Of a stretch of 6,399 nucleotides of DNA, positions 6,069-6,399 are shown piece by piece. The stretch's first letter is position 1. Every line of letters begins with the position of its first letter. The stretch is from positions 1 to 6,399 of the forward strand of contig CALFZM010000055.1 in NCBI GenBank assembly GCA_937952235.1, written 5' to 3'. Under the pieces are notes generated by a model. The model saw only the letters and a list, made by a program, of their open reading frames with translations. It did no database searches and was not told where the DNA came from. The translations under genes and the position numbers were made by a program. Source of the DNA: an uncultured Opitutia bacterium. Lineage in GTDB: Bacteria > Verrucomicrobiota > Verrucomicrobiia > Opitutales > Opitutaceae.

Positions 6069-6399
6069 CTACTTCACGGCCGCCCAGACGCGCTGGACGT
6101 CATCGTGATCCTCGATCGCCTGGAGGAACTCGCCGACCTCGCCGCGCTGGGTGTCGTCGAGCGTCGGAAACATTTTCGCCACGTAGCCAAGCTCGGCCGT
6201 GGTCACCGTCCAGCCGTTCTGTTTCAGCCAGGTGGCGGCGGCGTGGACCGCGCTGCGATCCGTGAGAAAGCGGGCGCCGGCCGCGCCTTCGGGAATATCG
6301 TCGTTCTGCGCGTGCGTGAGCGGCTCGAACTCGTTTGCGCCGGCCTCGATGGCGGCGGCTTCCAGGTCCGATGCGGCGTCGGGGTGGTGCGCCTCGACC
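6069..6399 (-). CDS. YebC/PmpR/TACO1-family protein, C-terminal part (5' end off window)
   Basis: The minus frame is open from the right edge to TAG at 6071-6069, giving the last 109 residues. It begins VEAHHPDAASDLEAAAIEAG, the family's conserved DLEEAAIEAGA region. It continues with DRSAVHAAATWLKQNGW, matching the predicted helix of domain 3, then AELGYVAKMFPTLDD, and ends in FLQAIEDHDDVQRVWAAVK, which closely matches the family's EDxDDVQxVxxN tail. Members were first described as transcription regulators (PmpR), but bacterial YebC and mitochondrial TACO1 also act as translation factors that relieve ribosome stalling at proline-rich stretches. The gene converges on the phosphoesterase, with 186 bases between stops. 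Family identity is strong from the tail alone; the N-terminal domain cannot be checked here. Confidence 0.88.
   Translation of the reverse strand, partial: VEAHHPDAASDLEAAAIEAGANEFEPLTHAQNDDIPEGAAGARFLTDRSAVHAAATWLKQNGWTVTTAELGYVAKMFPTLDDTQRGEVGEFLQAIEDHDDVQRVWAAVK

Overview
The window is very GC-rich (roughly 70% by eye) and densely coding. The mix of genes fits an Opitutaceae-like member of the Verrucomicrobiota: a long exported two-component-regulator-type beta-propeller protein, a soluble hybrid histidine kinase, a Tat-exported metallophosphoesterase and a YebC/PmpR-family gene. Shine-Dalgarno signals are weak or absent in front of most starts, which also suits that group. This lineage call is inference from gene content and composition; no rRNA or other marker is present.

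Layout, left to right. (1) Positions 1-1804, minus strand: 5' part of a secreted multi-blade propeller protein whose 3' end lies off the window. It has no ATG, GTG or TTG start that would retain its signal peptide. (2) Positions 1805-1921: a divergent intergenic region with two short inverted repeats in a locally AT-richer island, where promoters and operators for both directions probably sit. (3) Positions 1922-4930, plus strand: three tightly spaced genes. They are a 60-residue peptide with a Sec-like signal and a Cys/Ser/Thr-rich tail, a 295-residue YcaO-family protein starting 4 bases after it, and a 641-residue REC-PAS-HisKA-HATPase-REC hybrid kinase starting 8 bases after that. (4) Positions 4968-5882, plus strand: a Tat-exported metallophosphoesterase resembling Mn-dependent ADP-ribose/CDP-alcohol diphosphatase, with a hairpin just before its start. 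(5) Positions 5883-6068: non-coding, with a compact set of nested hairpins. (6) Positions 6069-6399, minus strand: the C-terminal part of a YebC/PmpR/TACO1-family protein.

The notable element is the peptide-YcaO pair. YcaO enzymes use ATP to make azoline or thioamide groups on the backbone of ribosomal peptides, and the short upstream ORF ends in the residues they modify (S48, C49, S50, S51, C53, T56, T57). The pair therefore looks like a minimal RiPP (ribosomally made, post-translationally modified peptide) locus. It is odd in that the peptide begins with a Sec-type signal rather than a typical hydrophilic leader, no E1-like or TfuA partner is visible, and a hybrid kinase is apparently co-transcribed. 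A working model, entirely inference, is that the YcaO modifies the peptide, the peptide is exported, and the kinase and perhaps the divergent periplasmic propeller protein belong to its signalling or control. The last two genes look like ordinary neighbours.
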